From the NCBI GenBank assembly GCA_030428745.1, contig JAUIEG010000071.1, positions 1 to 9,088 on the forward strand: DNA of 9,088 bases, read 5' to 3'. The notes under the pieces are model-generated. The model saw nothing but the letters and a program-made list of their open reading frames with translations. It did no database searches and was not told where the DNA came from. Position 1 is the first letter of the stretch; each line of letters begins with the position of its first letter. This stretch comes from Alphaproteobacteria bacterium (lineage in GTDB: Bacteria > Pseudomonadota > Alphaproteobacteria > Caulobacterales > Parvularculaceae). The position numbers were made by a program, and so were the translations under genes. Of this stretch, positions 7,057-9,088 are shown in pieces.

Positions 7057-8565
7057 ATGATTTCGCGTAATGATATTCCCTCGATGAACCGGCCCCCGGC
7101 GAACAAGCGCCGCGCCGTGGTCGACATCGGATCGAATTCCGTTCGTTTGGTTGTCTATGACGGCCCGCCGCGTGCGCCCCTGCCGATTTGCAACGAAAAG
7201 GCTTTGTGTGGGCTTGGGCGCGATATGACGCCGGAAGGCGGGCTCAATCCGGCGGCTGTCGAGGATGCGCTTTCAACGTTGAAGCGGTTTCGCCATGTGC
7301 TTGACGATCTCGGCTGCCCGCCGGTGACCGCCATTGCGACCTCAGCCGTGAGGGAGGCGACGGACGGTCCGCGGTTTGTGGCGGCTGCGCAAACGATCGG
7401 CTTCGATGTCGAAGTTATCTCCGGCGGAGAAGAAGGCGAGCTTGCCGCGCTTGGCGTTGCTTCGGTGGAGCCGGGCGCCACAGGGCTCGTGGGCGACATG
7501 GGCGGCGGCAGTCTTGAGCTTGCCGTCCTTGACAATGGCGAACCGGGTGAGCGCCTCAGCCTTCCCATCGGCCCACTAAGCCTGATGCACGCATCGAACG
7601 GCGATATGAAAATCGCCTCGCGGCTTATCACAGATTATCTTAAAACCGTGCCGTTTCTAGAGAAAGGCGCGTTCGATACACTCTATGCAGTTGGCGGCGC
7701 CTGGCGCGCGGTTGCGCGCATTCACATGAGTCTCAAAAACTATCCGTTGCCAGTGCTGCACCATTATGAACTGACGCCGGCGCAGGCGATTGAGATCTGT
7801 GACCTTGTTTCACGACAAAGTCGCAAGTCGCTGGAGGAGATACCGGGCATTCCGCGTCGGCGTATCGATACGTTGCCGCTGGCGGCCATCGTGTTGAAGT
7901 CCGTCATTACGCGCATGAAGGCGAAACGCGTTTGCATGTCATCCGGCGGCGTGCGCGAAGGGCTTCTCTATCGGCAATTGTCGAAGGAAGAGCGGATGTC
8001 CGATCCGTTTCTTGACGCCTGCCGTTTTTACGCCGGCCGTCTGGCGCCGGACCCTGATTTTGGTGAAAAGGCCTTCGGCGTCATTGAGCCGCTCTTCGCT
8101 CGGGATGATCCTGATGGCGCCCGTCTGCGTTTCGGAACGGCGCTGCTCAGCGATATCGGCGCTTACTTTCATCCCGATATGCGCGGGCGGCACGCCTTTG
8201 ATACTGCGCTGCGCACGCCTTTCGCGAGCGTCAGCCATGAGGAGCGCCTCTGGATGGCGCTTGCCTTGTTCCGGCGCCATCAGGGGCGTTCCGCGCCGCC
8301 GCCGAATGAGCTGGCGATGGCGCTTTTGTCGCCGGAGGCGCAGCAGCGGGCGACACAATTCGGGCTCGCTCTGCGCTTCGCCGCAGCGATTGCGCCGAAA
8401 GCGCCGGCGGCGCTCGAAGGCTGCCGACTGGAGGCGCGCGAGGGCGAACTCGTGTTCAGTGCGCCATCAGATCGTCAGGTGTTGATGGGCGAAACGCCTC
8501 GCCGCCGCTTCGTCTCACTCGCCGCCGCATTCGATGCGATCGCGGCGGAACAGTATGAGGACTAG
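7057..8565 (+). CDS. ppx: Exopolyphosphatase of the Ppx/GppA family
   Basis: Ppx/GppA enzymes remove terminal phosphate from polyphosphate, and some act on pppGpp; which one this prefers cannot be told from sequence, but its place after ppk1 favours polyphosphate. The 502-residue protein has an ASKHA (actin-like) fold. The first phosphate loop is VVDIGSNSVRL (21-31). ATSAVREATDGPRF (94-107) and ISGGEEGELAALGV (121-134) follow; E125 aligns with the catalytic E121 of E. coli Ppx. The second loop is GDMGGGSLEL (146-155), with D147 matching D143. SSGGVREGLLY (295-305) closes the ATPase-like part. The rest (about 316-502) is a helical C-terminal domain with LLSDIGAYFHPDMRGRHAF (363-381), a form I associate with alphaproteobacterial members. 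The start is uncertain: no good ribosome site precedes the ATG at 7057, and an ATG at 7084 is possible. A strong terminator follows the stop. Confidence 0.93.
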   Translation: MISRNDIPSMNRPPANKRRAVVDIGSNSVRLVVYDGPPRAPLPICNEKALCGLGRDMTPEGGLNPAAVEDALSTLKRFRHVLDDLGCPPVTAIATSAVREATDGPRFVAAAQTIGFDVEVISGGEEGELAALGVASVEPGATGLVGDMGGGSLELAVLDNGEPGERLSLPIGPLSLMHASNGDMKIASRLITDYLKTVPFLEKGAFDTLYAVGGAWRAVARIHMSLKNYPLPVLHHYELTPAQAIEICDLVSRQSRKSLEEIPGIPRRRIDTLPLAAIVLKSVITRMKAKRVCMSSGGVREGLLYRQLSKEERMSDPFLDACRFYAGRLAPDPDFGEKAFGVIEPLFARDDPDGARLRFGTALLSDIGAYFHPDMRGRHAFDTALRTPFASVSHEERLWMALALFRRHQGRSAPPPNELAMALLSPEAQQRATQFGLALRFAAAIAPKAPAALEGCRLEAREGELVFSAPSDRQVLMGETPRRRFVSLAAAFDAIAAEQYED

Positions 8566-8579
8566 GGATTAGGCTTGCG

Positions 8580-8601
8580 CGCGGCGGGGCCGCGTTTTTT
8601 T
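8580..8601 (+). terminator. Intrinsic (Rho-independent) terminator after ppx
   Basis: A perfect 6-base-pair GC stem (CGCGGC at 8580-8585, GCCGCG at 8589-8594) with a GGG loop is followed directly by seven T residues (8595-8601). It starts 15 bases after the ppx stop and ends the plus-strand transcript before the convergent dehydrogenase gene. Read in the other direction no T-run follows, so it does not serve the minus-strand gene. Confidence 0.88.
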
Positions 8602-8619
8602 GCGCCGTCGGCGCGCCGA

Positions 8620-9088
8620 TTACTTCCGGAATTTGTTGAGTCCGTTGACGCGCTCAAGCACGCGGTCAGTGACGCCGGATGGCAAAAGATTCCGTAACGC
8701 CAGCGCATAAGACATTTTGAATGGCGCGGTGTAACGCGAATGCGGATTTTCTGCGGTCAGCGCGTGATGAATGGCCTCGGCGACGACGACAGGCGAGGGC
8801 GCTGTCGGATGTTGCCGTGAGAACCAGGCTTTGAACGTGCGCACCTGATCCCCGTAGGGATCATCGTTTTCATAGTTCGCGAGCATTTCCGCTTCGTGTT
8901 GTCCGAACGGCGTATTGATCGCGCCGGGCCGAACGACGGAAACCTTGACGCCATAGGGCACGAGTTCACGCCGGAGCGAATCCGACATGCCTTCCACAGC
9001 GTGTTTGGTGGCTGCGTAAGCGCCTTGAAATGGCGACGCAATGCGTCCTGTCAGCGATCCGACATTGACGATGCGTCCTCGTCCCGCT
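8620..9088 (-). CDS. Short-chain dehydrogenase/reductase (SDR), N-terminus beyond window edge
   Basis: The minus-strand frame is open from the right edge (first full codon at 9087) to the stop at 8620, giving the last 155 residues of a classical SDR. The missing part would hold the Rossmann TGxxxGIG cofactor loop. In this fragment the catalytic set is visible: NVGS with S11, then Y24-A-A-T-K28 with the usual 13-residue spacing from Ser to Tyr, followed by HAVEGMSDSLRREL. The RPGAINTPF motif (64-72) follows the active site as in other NAD(P)-dependent SDRs. The C-terminal ALRNLLPSGVTDRVLERV segment is common in SDRs annotated only as oxidoreductases. The substrate cannot be inferred. The gene converges on ppx across a 54-base gap and has no obvious link to polyphosphate. 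An internal ATG at 8997 is not the start, because the active-site Tyr and Ser lie upstream of it. Confidence 0.93.
   Translation of the reverse strand, partial: AGRGRIVNVGSLTGRIASPFQGAYAATKHAVEGMSDSLRRELVPYGVKVSVVRPGAINTPFGQHEAEMLANYENDDPYGDQVRTFKAWFSRQHPTAPSPVVVAEAIHHALTAENPHSRYTAPFKMSYALALRNLLPSGVTDRVLERVNGLNKFRK

Noticed and set aside
8602..8617. GC-rich inverted repeat GCGCC-GTC-GGCGC and palindrome GGCGCGCC as a terminator for the dehydrogenase gene
   Set aside because: Read on the minus strand it is followed by A residues, not T, so it lacks the needed U-tract. Such palindromes are common in GC-rich DNA.

Overview
This 9.1 kb window looks like ordinary chromosome from a GC-rich alphaproteobacterium. 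The evidence is the high GC content, strong Shine-Dalgarno sites, a short HdaA-type DnaA homologue next to ppk1 and ppx, and a DUF2066 gene near purM. It may be Caulobacterales- or Parvularculales-like, but the sequence alone does not fix the genus. No RNA gene, CRISPR array, transposase, integrase or phage gene was seen.

Layout. On the minus strand at the left edge lie purM (purine synthesis, C-terminus cut by the window edge) and, upstream of it, a gene for an exported serine beta-lactamase-fold hydrolase. A 198-base divergent promoter region separates these from a plus-strand run: a secreted DUF2066 protein, hdaA, ppk1 and ppx. A clear intrinsic terminator follows ppx. Converging on it from the right edge is the 3' part of a short-chain dehydrogenase gene on the minus strand.

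How the genes fit together. ppk1 and ppx make and degrade inorganic polyphosphate. hdaA, 35 bases upstream of ppk1, encodes a clamp-binding AAA+ protein expected to stimulate hydrolysis of DnaA-ATP and so limit replication initiation. The three are probably cotranscribed and end at the terminator. The neighbourhood purM / DUF2066 / hda is, from general knowledge, a recurring proteobacterial arrangement. Here it is altered: a serine hydrolase gene sits between purM and the DUF2066 gene, and the membrane-protein gene (PerM / AI-2E family) often found between DUF2066 and hda is absent, leaving a 133-base spacer with a hairpin and a tandem octamer.

Nothing here is a convincing new system. The best leads are the DUF2066 protein of unknown function, the altered gene order, and a few small regulatory-looking elements in the spacers.
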